From: Candidatus Methanoperedens nitratireducens
GTDB lineage: Archaea > Halobacteriota > Methanosarcinia > Methanosarcinales > Methanoperedenaceae
Reading direction: 5' to 3'
Assembly: GCA_020724545.1 (NCBI GenBank)
Contig: DYGR01000008.1
Span: 16,981 to 80,980, forward strand
Length of the DNA stretch: 64,000 bases
Shown here: positions 46,606-56,568 of the stretch, in pieces
Layout of the letters: every line of letters begins with the position of its first letter
How positions within the stretch are numbered: the first letter of the stretch is position 1
The notes under the pieces: model-generated
Told to the model about the DNA's origin: nothing
The model's database searches: none
What the model saw: the letters and a program-made list of their open reading frames with translations, nothing else
Position numbers and translations under genes: made by a program

Positions 46606-47401
46606 GACCCTCATCGAGATAGGAATCGAGATCAGGGATGAAGTAAGATCCTTCATCCACGAGAACGTGGATTATGGAGAGATGGTCGTGCGGCGGCCAA
46701 AGGATATCACTCGCAGGATCGATATGACTGCTGAGCGGGCTCTTGATGATGCGCTTTTAAATCGAGGGCTGTCAGCGAGGATAATATCAGAGGAGCTTGG
46801 CGACCGTATTATCGGGAAAAAACCTGATTTCATGCTGGTTTTCGATCCTATCGATGGCTCCACGAATGCCACATGCGGTATCCCTTTTTTCTGCACATCG
46901 CTTGCATACACTGAAAAAACGGATGTAGCCACATTCGAGGATATAAGCATGGCCGTGATATGCGATATACAGGGGAATATATACCATGCTGTACATGGAA
47001 AAGGTGCATTTTTAAACGGTAAACGGATTATCGATAAAAAACGCGGCACAAGACCAAAACCTGTGGTATCGGTGTATTCATATGGTGTGCCAGATGTCCC
47101 GCCAGGACTGGTAGAATTTGAGAAAACAATCATACTCAGGGCGCTGGGCAGCATCGCATTAGATATGTGTTTTGTTGCCGATGGAACACTGGACGGTGTT
47201 GTTGATACCCGTGGGCTTGTGAGCGGCTATGATATCATGGCATCTGCCCTGATATTGAAAGAGTCAGGCGGTTCCCTCACAGATATTAAGGGACAGGTGA
47301 TATCAGGCGATGTGCGCACAACAGGCATGTCGATAACAGGGACAAAAAATAAAAAACTGCACGACAGGATTGTGAGGGTATTGAGCAAGAAAGAAGCATA
47401 A
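46583..47401 (+). CDS. Inositol monophosphatase / fructose-1,6-bisphosphatase family protein
   Basis: A 272-residue Mg-dependent phosphatase. The metal site is in VFDPIDGSTNATCGIPFFC (the DPIDGT-like motif, near 90), preceded by RIISEELGD with the acidic ligand. The second site is at GLVSGYDIMASALILKESGG (WDxAAG replaced by YDIMAS). Archaeal homologues are bifunctional IMPase/FBPase. It overlaps the CysC-like gene by 23 bp; three ATGs (46583, 46589, 46595) are possible starts after GGAG. Confidence 0.88.
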   Translation: MNMNMEIETLIEIGIEIRDEVRSFIHENVDYGEMVVRRPKDITRRIDMTAERALDDALLNRGLSARIISEELGDRIIGKKPDFMLVFDPIDGSTNATCGIPFFCTSLAYTEKTDVATFEDISMAVICDIQGNIYHAVHGKGAFLNGKRIIDKKRGTRPKPVVSVYSYGVPDVPPGLVEFEKTIILRALGSIALDMCFVADGTLDGVVDTRGLVSGYDIMASALILKESGGSLTDIKGQVISGDVRTTGMSITGTKNKKLHDRIVRVLSKKEA

Positions 47402-47477
47402 CCCTCATAGACAGCCTTCAGGAAGTTCTGAGCATTTGCTTGAAATCTTAAATACAAGTTTACCCATTATTCCCTCA

Positions 47478-47909
47478 ATGAAAAATTCCGAGATACTCAC
47501 CTGTCTTCAGTGCGGTACATGCCATGCGAGCTGCCCCTCGGGAAGATACACAAGCCTGAACATCAGGAGAATTATCAGAGACTCGATAAATAAAGATGTT
47601 TCAAACGATCCTGAACTCTGGATGTGCACCACCTGCTACAACTGCCAGGAGAGATGCCCGCGCGGTATTAAAGTCACAGATGCGATACTTGCCCTCAGAA
47701 GCGAAGCCGCAAGGGGAGGAAAGATACTCCCTGACCACAGGAAGATATGCAGATCTCTCATTGAAACAGGACATGCTGTCCCGATCGATGATAAACACAG
47801 ATCAATAAGAGAAAAGCTAGGACTTGGAATTCCGACCCATAGAAAAGCCCTCGATGAGGTGAAAATACTCCTTGAATCAACAAAATTTAATGAATTGATA
47901 GAAGAATGA
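47478..47909 (+). CDS. hdrC: CoB-CoM heterodisulfide reductase subunit C
   Basis: Iron-sulfur subunit of soluble heterodisulfide reductase; 143 residues from ATG 47478 (a TTG 42 bp earlier is also open but gives an unconserved extension). Two [4Fe-4S] motifs: CLQCGTCHASCPSGR near residue 8 and CTTCYNCQERCPRG near 57. It passes electrons from HdrA to HdrB for reduction (or, in methanotrophs, formation) of CoM-S-S-CoB. ATGA-coupled to hdrB. No hdrA in the window. Confidence 0.92.
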   Translation: MKNSEILTCLQCGTCHASCPSGRYTSLNIRRIIRDSINKDVSNDPELWMCTTCYNCQERCPRGIKVTDAILALRSEAARGGKILPDHRKICRSLIETGHAVPIDDKHRSIREKLGLGIPTHRKALDEVKILLESTKFNELIEE

Positions 47910-48790
47910 ATGAATTATCTCTTTTCCCGGGATGCCTGATCCCGAACCGCTACCCTGGCATTGAAAAAGCCACAGGACTTGTTCTTGATAGGCTGGATAT
48001 TAAATGGGGCGAGCTTGAGGAGGCTTCATGCTGCCCGGCGCCCGGTATATTCCGCTCGTTTGATAAAATAACATGGCTTACCCTTGCATCAAGGAACCTT
48101 GTGCTGGCAGAAGAGAAGGACACAGACATACTGACACTATGCAACGGGTGTTTCAGTTCACTGATGGATGCCAACAGCATCCTGAAGAGCGATGCTCGTC
48201 TTCGTAACGAGGTGAATTCCCATCTTAAAAAAATAGATAAAGAATACCAGGGCACAGTTGAGGTAAGGCATATAATCGAATTCCTCTACAGGGATATCGG
48301 CGCTGAGAAACTTGGCAGGGCAATAGAGGGGCCTCTTGAGATAAGGGCTGCTGTACATTACGGATGCCATCTCATGAAACCCACAAAGGACAGAAAACTG
48401 GGGGGAGCACAATGTCCTGTGTTTTTTGATGAGCTTGTTGAGGCAATCGGCGCTGTGAGCATTCCCTATGAGGGGAAGATGAGCTGCTGCGGTGCCGGGG
48501 GAGGTGTCAGGTCTGCGATGTTTGAGACTTCGCTTAAGATGACCGAGTACAAGCTTGAGAGGATGAAAAGAGCAGAGGTTGACTGCATCATAAACGCATG
48601 CCCTTTTTGCCATCTGCAGTTTGATAGCGGACAGGCTGAGCTTGAGAAAGAGGGAAAAGTATATAACATACCTGTTATACATTACAGCCAGATCCTCGGG
48701 CTTGCGCTTGGATACACCCCGCAAGAGATAGGCCTGCACCTCAATGAGATAATAAGCCGTGGATTTGAAGAGAAAATCACATTGGTGTAA
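47906..48790 (+). CDS. hdrB: CoB-CoM heterodisulfide reductase subunit B
   Basis: Catalytic subunit with two CCG domains that in studied HdrB bind a pair of noncubane [4Fe-4S] clusters at the disulfide site; 294 residues, normal length. Cys motifs: FPGCLIPNRYP (near 9), EEASCCPAPGIF (near 42), CNGC, HYGCHLMKP, MSCCGAGGGVRS and ACPFCHLQFD. Both CCG sets look complete. Cytoplasmic. The gene end is followed by an unusual G-rich stem-loop. Confidence 0.95.
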   Translation: MNELSLFPGCLIPNRYPGIEKATGLVLDRLDIKWGELEEASCCPAPGIFRSFDKITWLTLASRNLVLAEEKDTDILTLCNGCFSSLMDANSILKSDARLRNEVNSHLKKIDKEYQGTVEVRHIIEFLYRDIGAEKLGRAIEGPLEIRAAVHYGCHLMKPTKDRKLGGAQCPVFFDELVEAIGAVSIPYEGKMSCCGAGGGVRSAMFETSLKMTEYKLERMKRAEVDCIINACPFCHLQFDSGQAELEKEGKVYNIPVIHYSQILGLALGYTPQEIGLHLNEIISRGFEEKITLV

Positions 48791-48800
48791 AAATAGGAGG

Positions 48801-48872
48801 GTAGTGGGCAGAGGGGTATGATATGGTGGTGGTATATGGTGGTGTAAAAAAGTGTGTTTTACTGCCCACTAC
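48801..48872. ncRNA. Long stem-loop enclosing GGTGGTGG repeats downstream of hdrB
   Basis: Perfect 11-bp arms GTAGTGGGCAG (48801-48811) and CTGCCCACTAC (48862-48872) enclose about 50 nt with repeated GGTGGTGG and TATGGTGGT. It could be a terminator, an RNA-stability element or part of a small RNA. A second structure of the same style is at 60390-60491. Confidence 0.45.
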
Positions 48873-48874
48873 AA

Positions 48875-48890
48875 TTCGTATATACACGAA
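48875..48890. promoter_or_regulatory. Palindrome TTCGTATATACACGAA, likely operator
   Basis: A 16-bp inverted repeat nearly identical to the one at 35898-35913 (TTCGTATACATACGAA). It stands 2 bp after the G-rich stem-loop and about 74 bp before the methyltransferase start. Confidence 0.4.
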
Positions 48891-48963
48891 CAAAGTATTT
48901 ATAGTTTACGCACTTATTTCAGGATACGAAATACCTATCTGCATTAAAACTAATTAATATCTG

Positions 48964-49566
48964 ATGATATCAGGCATAGAGAAGTTCTACTGCAAATCAA
49001 GGCTTCATGCATACATCTGGAGACGGATGGCAAATAAGATCTTCCCTGATTTCATACCATATTTTCCGCTATCACCTTTAATACTTGAGATAGGTACAGG
49101 TCAGGGACTTGGGGCTATTTTTCTGGCCGAGAGATTGAAAGATTCAAGTTTTATCGCCATCGATAATGAGCATGACATGGTCAAGGCAGCGATCCAGAAT
49201 GTTAAAAAAAAAGGTCTTCAGGAGAGGATAAGAGTAGAGTGGGGTGATGCTCTTGCTCTGAATTTCCCGGATAAAAGTTTTGATGCTGTAATCTGCATAA
49301 CCGTACTCCATCACGTACCACATTATGAAAAAGCGATCATTGAGGCTGCCCGTGTATTAAAGCCTGAGGGAGTATTCATGATCGTGGATTTTGATTTTAA
49401 AGCAAGCATTTTTCCACGGTTTGAGATTCTAATCGGACGCCCTGCCAGTATATTTACGTGGAATGAGATGTCCGGGGCTTTGCAAAAAGCCGGGTTTGAG
49501 ACACAGAAGGTAAATTTCTACGGCATGGGTATGTTCGCTTCAGCCTCTATGAAGTCTTTGCGGTGA
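48964..49566 (+). CDS. Class I SAM-dependent methyltransferase
   Basis: A 200-residue Methyltransf_11-type enzyme. SAM-binding motif ILEIGTGQGLGAIFLAE (near 41), acidic loop IAIDNEHDMVKAA, motif FDAVICITVLHHVPHYEKA and LKPEGVFMIVDFDF. The C-terminus carries IFTWNEMSGALQKAGFE, as in UbiE-like members. Its substrate is unknown. It stands alone behind the TTCGTAT palindrome and converges on the AAA ATPase gene. Confidence 0.85.
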   Translation: MISGIEKFYCKSRLHAYIWRRMANKIFPDFIPYFPLSPLILEIGTGQGLGAIFLAERLKDSSFIAIDNEHDMVKAAIQNVKKKGLQERIRVEWGDALALNFPDKSFDAVICITVLHHVPHYEKAIIEAARVLKPEGVFMIVDFDFKASIFPRFEILIGRPASIFTWNEMSGALQKAGFETQKVNFYGMGMFASASMKSLR

Positions 49567-49584
49567 TGCACTGCATTCCTGCCA

Positions 49585-50694
49585 TTATGCGAACATCCCT
49601 TTTGGTGGTTCAGATCTCTTTCCTTTCGTCTCCTCAAGTGCTTGCTCAATATGGTCTTCTGTTACCTTGCTGCCTGAAAGTATGGCTTTATGAAGTGCGT
49701 TCTTAAGCAATTTTTCAACCAGATCGCGTCCAGAGAAACCTGATGTCTGTTTGGCGATTGCATCAAGGTTAACATCTTTTTCAAGTTTTATCGGGAACTT
49801 AAGTGTATAAGATTTCAATATCTCATACCGCTCCTGCACTGTCGGAAGGGTAAATTCAATCTCTTCCTCAAAACGGCTGCGTACTGCCGGATCAAGGGCA
49901 TAGAGCATATTCGTTGCTGCAATAGTGCATATTCCATCGCGCTCATCTATCCCATCCATCTCGGTCAGGAGCGCATTGACGATCTCAGCAACATCGCCCC
50001 TTATCTCCTGGTAGCTGCGGTTAAGTGCGATAGCATCAAATTCATCAATGAAGATTATGCACGGAGAGAGTTCTTCTGCTTTCTCATAGAGCTGATGTAT
50101 CTGGCGTGCCCCGTCACCCACGAATTCCCCGATGAGTTTTGTGGCTTTTATTGCCAGCAGCGGAACATCTACCGAATTTGCAAGTGCTTTTGCAATCATT
50201 GTTTTTCCTGTTCCTGCCGGCCCATAGAATAAGATATTCTTGGGTGCCCAGCCTCCGAATTTAAGCGGATTGGAGAGGAACCGCTCTATAATTTTACATT
50301 TCTGTTTGGCCTTATCCTGTCCTATGACCTGTTTAAAGGTAACCGCACTTTTTATTTCAGGAACAAAGAAATCTGCATCATAATCCTCGATCACGAATTT
50401 GGTATCCTTCCCTATCTCGGAGTTCTCAGGATCAACATCTATAACTTTGAAGGCAAAATCCGGGAACATTCTGCGATCGAACAGGTAATCGCCCTTTTTA
50501 ACTATAAACCCGCTCCACTGTTCCCGTGCATAGAACTCAAAAACATCCAGCTCTGCAGGTTCAGGATACTCATGGAACATACCTTTTAATGGGTATCCAG
50601 CAGGCTTTACCACCACTGTTTTTGCCCCATTCTCTTTTGCTCCAGGACTGTATTTATTGCTTTTCTTACTGCTCACTCTCTGTTTTGCTCTCAT
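49585..50694 (-). CDS. AAA ATPase, AMA-like
   Basis: A 369-residue single-AAA protein. The basic N-terminal tail is followed by a beta-rich domain (about 30-110; AREQWSGFIVKKGDYLFDRR). Then comes the AAA module: Walker A YGPAGTGKTMIAKAL (near 158), pore-loop region LIGEFVGDGARQ, Walker B IIFIDEFDAIALN, sensor 1 TIAATNM and arginine fingers RSRFEEEIEF. Size and layout match AMA, the proteasome-activating-like ATPase of Archaeoglobi and methanogens, which forms hexamers and unfolds or remodels proteins. An FtsH/Cdc48 identity is excluded by length and the lack of protease or second AAA domain. Confidence 0.8.
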   Translation of the reverse strand: MRAKQRVSSKKSNKYSPGAKENGAKTVVVKPAGYPLKGMFHEYPEPAELDVFEFYAREQWSGFIVKKGDYLFDRRMFPDFAFKVIDVDPENSEIGKDTKFVIEDYDADFFVPEIKSAVTFKQVIGQDKAKQKCKIIERFLSNPLKFGGWAPKNILFYGPAGTGKTMIAKALANSVDVPLLAIKATKLIGEFVGDGARQIHQLYEKAEELSPCIIFIDEFDAIALNRSYQEIRGDVAEIVNALLTEMDGIDERDGICTIAATNMLYALDPAVRSRFEEEIEFTLPTVQERYEILKSYTLKFPIKLEKDVNLDAIAKQTSGFSGRDLVEKLLKNALHKAILSGSKVTEDHIEQALEETKGKRSEPPKGMFA

Positions 50695-50726
50695 TAAACC
50701 AATTAACGTTAACTATCTATTAAATC

Positions 50727-51758
50727 TTATCCTCTATTCCTGTTTTTTAAAAATTCTTTTATGCCTGTACCTGTATTCAGAAGAAGTTTGAATGCCATCT
50801 CCTGCGTGGGCCATGAACCAAGCCCGCAGTCAGGGCCTGCATACTTTATCCTGTCACCAAAAGTATCATAGATCTTACCAAGCCTCATCGCTATGGTTTT
50901 TGGTGTTTCCATCACTGTTACTATCTCTTCAAGCTTTGTGGGTTCTTTCCAGACATTAGTGCCGTACTTTTCGTTCAGCGCAGCAGCCATGTTGAATATA
51001 TCAGTACGAGAAACCCCGACCCTCAGGAATTTATCATAGTCCTCAAGATCTTTTTTATCAATAAGATCAAGATATGATGGGTTTGCAGCAGATTCGACGC
51101 CAATTATGCTGATAGAAGGAACCTTGCATATGAGTTTATAATGAAGCGGTGAATGGAGATGGATTTCAGTATCTATGTTATGAGAAGCTGCTGTCTTTGA
51201 TGCCTTCTCCAGGGCTTCTATCAGATCGCTATCACTGAACATGAGCTGTGGATTTATCCCTATGCTTGGCTCATCGATCGATACAGTGACTATCTGAAGA
51301 TGCCTTGCATTGTCTATTGAGTTACTGATAAAGCGATCTATACTGGTTGCAAAAGCGTCCAGGATATCCTTATATGCTGCCCCACCGAACTGCTTCAGGT
51401 ACAGTTCCACAGGTCCGGTGACGCATACCCTTATATTTAATTTCCTGCCGTTTTTCTTATAATACTCTGCTCCGACCTCTTCTATAGCCTCAAGCTCCAT
51501 TATTCTTGCTTTTTCTTTGCGGACAAGCAGAGGCTCTTCTGTATTTGCCTCATCATTGATTATTCCCAGGAACTGCTGGTTCATATCCTGGAACTGGGGA
51601 TATGTTGGCACGTCCACCCCTGCCTCAATCTTCTGACGCATTGCATCCCTGAGAATCTTAGTTGCCTGGGAATCATTGCTTTTTAAAGCCTTGATTATCC
51701 GATCTCTGCTTATATCCTCTGGCGGCGGGTAACTCCCGATATCATTGAACAGTATCAT
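50727..51758 (-). CDS. Methionine synthase, cobalamin-independent (MetE) core family
   Basis: A 343-residue barrel protein equal to the C-terminal catalytic half of MetE. Features: DIGSYPPPEDISRD, VCVTGPVELYL, TVSIDEPSIGINPQ, zinc-ligand regions EIHLHSPLHY and KYAGPDCGLGSWPTQEMAF (His and Cys ligands). Archaeal core-MetE proteins use a methyl-corrinoid or similar donor rather than methyl-tetrahydrofolate polyglutamate. It is not coupled to the adjacent AAA gene in an obvious operon (32-bp gap, same strand). Confidence 0.85.
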   Translation of the reverse strand: MILFNDIGSYPPPEDISRDRIIKALKSNDSQATKILRDAMRQKIEAGVDVPTYPQFQDMNQQFLGIINDEANTEEPLLVRKEKARIMELEAIEEVGAEYYKKNGRKLNIRVCVTGPVELYLKQFGGAAYKDILDAFATSIDRFISNSIDNARHLQIVTVSIDEPSIGINPQLMFSDSDLIEALEKASKTAASHNIDTEIHLHSPLHYKLICKVPSISIIGVESAANPSYLDLIDKKDLEDYDKFLRVGVSRTDIFNMAAALNEKYGTNVWKEPTKLEEIVTVMETPKTIAMRLGKIYDTFGDRIKYAGPDCGLGSWPTQEMAFKLLLNTGTGIKEFLKNRNRG

Positions 51759-51804
51759 GTTGCTCTTGGTTATTCTATGCGGGCTTATACCTATTTAAAC
51801 ATAA

Positions 51805-51879
51805 TGGGATAGCGCGGATTTGAACCGCGGTCTAAGCGTCCCAAACGCTCAAGGATGGACCAGGCTACCCTACTATCCC
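51805..51879 (-). tRNA. tRNA-Pro (UGG)
   Basis: A 75-nt cloverleaf on the minus strand: acceptor GGGATAG/CTATCCC with discriminator A, D-stem GGGT/ATCC, anticodon stem GAGCG/CGCTT-like with loop TTTGGGA (anticodon TGG), T-arm CCGCGGTTCAAATCCGCG. CCA is not encoded. No intron. Confidence 0.93.
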
Positions 51880-52045
51880 GTCGGGTGTCTTATCTACAGC
51901 ATGATAAGATAAAAACCTTTACTCTCGTTACAGGCAATTATTCCATGGCGTCATGCCGTGGTAGTTCATTGCGCTCCAGTAGCCTATGTAATAAACCTAT
52001 TCCTTTTTGCATACTTTTAAATGATATCACAGTATAGAGGCTTAT

Positions 52046-52672
52046 ATGAAGATCATAAAACTGAGTGGCTCCCCGTATGATGCAAATGCATACCTTGTGG
52101 ATGATTCTATACTCATAGATGTAGGTATGGATGCACGCTCTATAATCGCAGAACTTAAGGGATATATCCGGATCGGGGATCTTGAGACGATCATACTTAC
52201 CCACTGCCACTATGATCATGCAGGCGGTGCAGGAGACGTTGCAAGAGCATCTGGTGCAAAAATAGCCATACATAAGGACGACGCCCCTTTACTTGGCAAT
52301 GCTAAGGCAAGTGCATCTAGTATGTTCGGGAGAAGTGCTCCATCCATTACTCCTGATATCCTGCTAAAAGGCGGTGAGTTTTTCGGAGAGCTTGAGGTCA
52401 TACATACACCCGGGCATACTCCTGGCTGTATCTGCCTGTATGATGCACACTCAAAGGTTCTTTTTTCAGGAGATACTATATTCCCGGATGGAAGCTTTGG
52501 GCGCACCGACCTCTACGGTGGAAGCACACAGCAATTGATCGAATCTATAAGAAAATTAACACTTCTGGATGTTAGCATTATGTACCCGGGACATGGAGAT
52601 ATCGTGAAAAAAGATGCCAGTGAGCAGATAAAGATGTCATTAATGATGGCCAGCCAGTTCCTGGATATGTGA
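52046..52672 (+). CDS. Metallo-beta-lactamase-fold hydrolase (glyoxalase II-like)
   Basis: A 208-residue protein with all zinc motifs of the MBL fold: THCHYDHAGGAGD (HxHxDH, near 52), HTPGHTPGCICLYD, SGDTIFPDGSFGRTDL and PGHGDIV. Length and order match the small archaeal glyoxalase II / MBL hydrolase group. Its substrate cannot be told. It lies upstream of mer in the same direction with a 76-bp gap containing a promoter. Confidence 0.9.
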   Translation: MKIIKLSGSPYDANAYLVDDSILIDVGMDARSIIAELKGYIRIGDLETIILTHCHYDHAGGAGDVARASGAKIAIHKDDAPLLGNAKASASSMFGRSAPSITPDILLKGGEFFGELEVIHTPGHTPGCICLYDAHSKVLFSGDTIFPDGSFGRTDLYGGSTQQLIESIRKLTLLDVSIMYPGHGDIVKKDASEQIKMSLMMASQFLDM

Positions 52673-52696
52673 TATCATGCAGAACAAAACCAATAT

Positions 52697-52706
52697 GCTT
52701 TTAAAT
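52697..52706 (+). promoter_or_regulatory. Putative TATA box of mer
   Basis: GCTTTTAAATAAG, an archaeal TATA-type element, lies about 45 bp before the mer ATG. AGGAG is placed 8 nt before that ATG, leaving a leader of roughly 20 nt. Confidence 0.55.
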
Positions 52707-52739
52707 AAGAAAAGACGATTGACCTTTGAAAAATTATAG

Positions 52740-53729
<990 letters not shown>

Positions 53730-53730
53730 A

Positions 53731-55080
53731 GTGCTTACAGAATCGGACAGTAATGTCCCAAATCCCCCTGTATCGAGGGGGATCCCTAAAACGAACCAAT
53801 CTAATGTTCTAACAAGACTGGGAGATATGCATGCCCCCAATATAGGGCTCCCAAAAATTGCGGATGTGGCAGAGTATAACTACTGCTCCTCCTGCGGTAC
53901 ATGCGAGGCCATATGTCCTGTAAATGCACCTGTGGTTAGAAGAGAGCCGGTTGATATCTCCAGAGAAAAGAACAATTACAGGAAAATGGAGTTGAAAACA
54001 GAGGCTCTTTTCCATGGGATCAACCCCTTCAGGGCAGAGGTTAGCCCATGCGTACAGTGCTACGCATGCGAACGTGTATGCCCGATACTTGATGGCTTTC
54101 CTGTTGATGAATTTAACAATATAAGGCTCATGAGGGCAGGTAAGAGCAGGACGATTCACGGCCAGGATGGCGCTGCAGTTTCGCAGATATTGAAGTCCCT
54201 GCTTGAGCAGGGTGAGATCGACTGTGCCATCGGTGTTGTCAGGGACGATAGATGGTCAACAAAGTTATTCACGTTCACCAGCCCTGAGGATGTGGTCAAG
54301 GCAAGCGGGACAAAATATACCTATCAGCCTGTTGTAGCTACCATGCGTGATATACACAGAGCATATGCTGGTAGTGCCGAGTCACCGCTCATTTCGCCTG
54401 ATGGTTCTATGCAAGATGCAGCAAGAACATATGTTGAACCGATCAACAATATCCTGAAGAAATATAAGAAAGTGGCTCTGGTAGGAGTTCCATGCCAGGT
54501 GCACGGGGCACATCTGTTCAGGGAGAATTTCGACAGGATAGAATTAATAATAGGTCTCATCTGCATGGAGAGTTTCTCAGAGGAGATCATGTTCTCAGAG
54601 GTTGTCCCGAAGATCATGGGAGTGGATATCAGGGATGCTGTCAAGATGAACTTCCACAAAGGGAAATTCATTGTTGAGACCACTAAAGAGACAAAGGAAG
54701 TGCCTATTAAAGATGTGGCTCCAATGGCACGGAAAGGGTGCCACTTCTGCTGTGATTATACTTCCTATTATGCTGATATATCTGTGGGTTCTGTAGGCTC
54801 TGATGATGGATGGAGCACCATATTCGTAAGAACAGAAACGGGTGAGAAGTATCTAAACAAGGTTAATGATATCGAATACACAGATAAACCCATAAACCTG
54901 GACATGGTTAAAAAACTCACCGATATGAAGCACAAGCACAATAAGTGGGACTGGCGCGGGTTTATGAAAGAAATATGGAGCCGTGACTCACCACCCAGGC
55001 CATGGGGTCGGGAGAGGCTTGAGAAGATCCCTCCTCCTGAGATCGAAAAAGAGACAAAGCCAGTAAAATCCAAAGAATAA
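53731..55080 (+). CDS. fpoF: F420H2 dehydrogenase input subunit
   Basis: FrhB/FpoF-family flavoprotein that oxidises F420H2 and feeds the membrane Fpo/Fqo complex; 449 residues. The GTG start has GGAGG 8 nt upstream. N-terminal 2x[4Fe-4S] domain: YCSSCGTCEAICPVNAP (near 51) and PCVQCYACERVCPI (near 108). FrhB-type C-terminal part: SGTKYTYQPVVATMRDI, VALVGVPCQVHGAH, CHFCCDYTSYYADISVGSVG. The tail ends in a basic, Pro-rich segment. It could instead serve as a soluble F420H2:ferredoxin oxidoreductase, as shown for free FpoF, but the mer linkage fits FpoF. Confidence 0.92.
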   Translation: MLTESDSNVPNPPVSRGIPKTNQSNVLTRLGDMHAPNIGLPKIADVAEYNYCSSCGTCEAICPVNAPVVRREPVDISREKNNYRKMELKTEALFHGINPFRAEVSPCVQCYACERVCPILDGFPVDEFNNIRLMRAGKSRTIHGQDGAAVSQILKSLLEQGEIDCAIGVVRDDRWSTKLFTFTSPEDVVKASGTKYTYQPVVATMRDIHRAYAGSAESPLISPDGSMQDAARTYVEPINNILKKYKKVALVGVPCQVHGAHLFRENFDRIELIIGLICMESFSEEIMFSEVVPKIMGVDIRDAVKMNFHKGKFIVETTKETKEVPIKDVAPMARKGCHFCCDYTSYYADISVGSVGSDDGWSTIFVRTETGEKYLNKVNDIEYTDKPINLDMVKKLTDMKHKHNKWDWRGFMKEIWSRDSPPRPWGRERLEKIPPPEIEKETKPVKSKE

Positions 55081-55081
55081 T

Positions 55082-55594
55082 ATGCGCCGTGGAATTTACC
55101 TGGGAAGGTTCCAGCCATACCACATGGGGCATCATCAGGTCATAAAACAGATAGCGCATGAGGTAGATGAGATCATAATCGGTATTGGCAGTGCCCAGAT
55201 AAGCCATGAGATAGAGAATCCCTTTACAGCAGGTGAGCGCGTACTTATGGTATCTAAAGCCATAGAAGAATTCGATATAAAGCATTATGTGATACCTATT
55301 GAGGATCTACAGCGCAACTCGCTATGGGTACCGCATGTAAAATCCATGGTTCCACCGTTTCAGATTGCCTATACCAACAACCCTCTTGTGATAGAGCTGC
55401 TCAGCGAAGCAGGAATACAGGTCAAGCAGTCACCACTGTTTAGACGAAATCACTACTCAGGCACAGAGATCAGGCGAAGGATGCTTGAGGGCGATAGATG
55501 GGAGCATTTTGTCCCTGAGAATGTTGTTAAGATCATCCGGGAGATCGATGGTGTAAATCGATTAAGAGCAATCGCCCAGTCAGATCAGGAATAA
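55082..55594 (+). CDS. nadM: Nicotinamide-nucleotide adenylyltransferase, archaeal type
   Basis: NMN + ATP to NAD; 170 residues, typical for archaeal NadM. Motifs: YLGRFQPYHMGHHQVI with the HxGH nucleotidyltransferase signature, IGSAQISHEIENPFTAGER, and NHYSGTEIRRRMLEGD with the ISTxxxR-like C-terminal motif. It starts 1 bp after the fpoF stop, so it is probably in the mer-fpoF operon. Confidence 0.95.
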   Translation: MRRGIYLGRFQPYHMGHHQVIKQIAHEVDEIIIGIGSAQISHEIENPFTAGERVLMVSKAIEEFDIKHYVIPIEDLQRNSLWVPHVKSMVPPFQIAYTNNPLVIELLSEAGIQVKQSPLFRRNHYSGTEIRRRMLEGDRWEHFVPENVVKIIREIDGVNRLRAIAQSDQE

Positions 55595-55612
55595 GAAAAA
55601 TTTATCATGTTA

Positions 55613-56326
55613 TTATTCTAACCTGAGCGCCTCATGCAGTGTGAACTTCCCCACATAGAGGGCAGCACCTACCACAACACCGGATGCACCTGTTCTTTTG
55701 ATTGCTTCTATATCCGAGAGTGTAGTAATTCCGCCTGAAGCTATTACCGGGATCTTAAGCGCCTGCACAAGTTCTTCTGTTGGTTTGGGGTTTACGCCTC
55801 TTAGCAATCCCTCTGTATTGATATCAGTGAATAGTATGCTCCCTGCTCCTGATCCCTCGAACTTTTTACCAAGCTCTACTGCGGTAGAAGTGGAGTATTT
55901 TGTCCAGCCGTGAGTGGTTACCCTGCCATCTCTTGAATCGAGGGCAACCATGATGCGCTCACCTCCAAACTCGCAGGCAAGCTCCTCAACAAGATGAGGA
56001 TTATGTATGGCAGCAGTCCCCAGGATCACCCTGTCCACGCCGATGTCCAGAAGTGCGGCAGCATCTTCCTTTGATCTGATCCCCCCACCGACCTGCGTTT
56101 CGATGTTAAAACCCTTTACTATAGACTCGATCATGGCGCTGTTTAAACGATGCCCATCTATGGCGCCGTCAAGGTCTATAAGATGCAGCACACTGGCACC
56201 CTCGTTTACCCAGCGCGCAGCAACACCGAGCGGGTCATCAAGGGATACGCGTTCCGTGCCTGGAATGCCCTGGACTAAGGATACGCATTTTTTGTTTTTC
56301 AGATCTATGGCAGGGATTATTTTCAT
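55613..56326 (-). CDS. hisA: HisA isomerase (ProFAR isomerase)
   Basis: Histidine biosynthesis: 1-(5-phosphoribosyl)-5-[(5-phosphoribosylamino)methylideneamino]imidazole-4-carboxamide isomerase. 237 residues, (beta/alpha)8 barrel. The catalytic Asp is in IPAIDLKNKKCVSLVQG (near 8), then LHLIDLDGAIDGH, QVGGGIRSKEDAAALL, the second Asp region ILFTDINTEGLL, and PVIASGGITTLSDIEAI. HisF is excluded because the LDxDGT and EPDGT patterns differ. Single gene here; it converges on nadM. Confidence 0.95.
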   Translation of the reverse strand: MKIIPAIDLKNKKCVSLVQGIPGTERVSLDDPLGVAARWVNEGASVLHLIDLDGAIDGHRLNSAMIESIVKGFNIETQVGGGIRSKEDAAALLDIGVDRVILGTAAIHNPHLVEELACEFGGERIMVALDSRDGRVTTHGWTKYSTSTAVELGKKFEGSGAGSILFTDINTEGLLRGVNPKPTEELVQALKIPVIASGGITTLSDIEAIKRTGASGVVVGAALYVGKFTLHEALRLE

Positions 56327-56434
56327 CAGAAACCACTTCTTTTATCTATCGACCCTATGGCGCTGCAGAAGATAATAATTTCTCCAGGACGCTGCCAAAA
56401 AACTATATACCACGAACGACATTTAAGCCCCAGA

Positions 56435-56508
56435 GGGCCCGTGGTCTAGTCGGTTATGACATCGCCTTTACACGGCGGGGATCCTGAGTTCGAATCTCAG
56501 CGGGCCCA
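56435..56508 (+). tRNA. tRNA-Val (UAC)
   Basis: A 74-nt cloverleaf: acceptor GGGCCCG/CGGGCCC with discriminator A, anticodon stem CGCC/GGCG with loop TTTACAC (anticodon TAC), T-arm CTGAGTTCGAATCTCAG. CCA not encoded; no intron. No integrase-type att duplication is seen next to it. Confidence 0.95.
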
Positions 56509-56568
56509 TATAATAGATTTCAGAAGAAACATACCTTCTCACTCGTTACTTATATATACTCAGCCATA

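Noticed and set aside
56435..56508. tRNA-Val as attachment site of the mobile element
   Set aside because: It is 4 kb from the recombinase with housekeeping genes between, and no repeated tRNA 3' end was found near the element.
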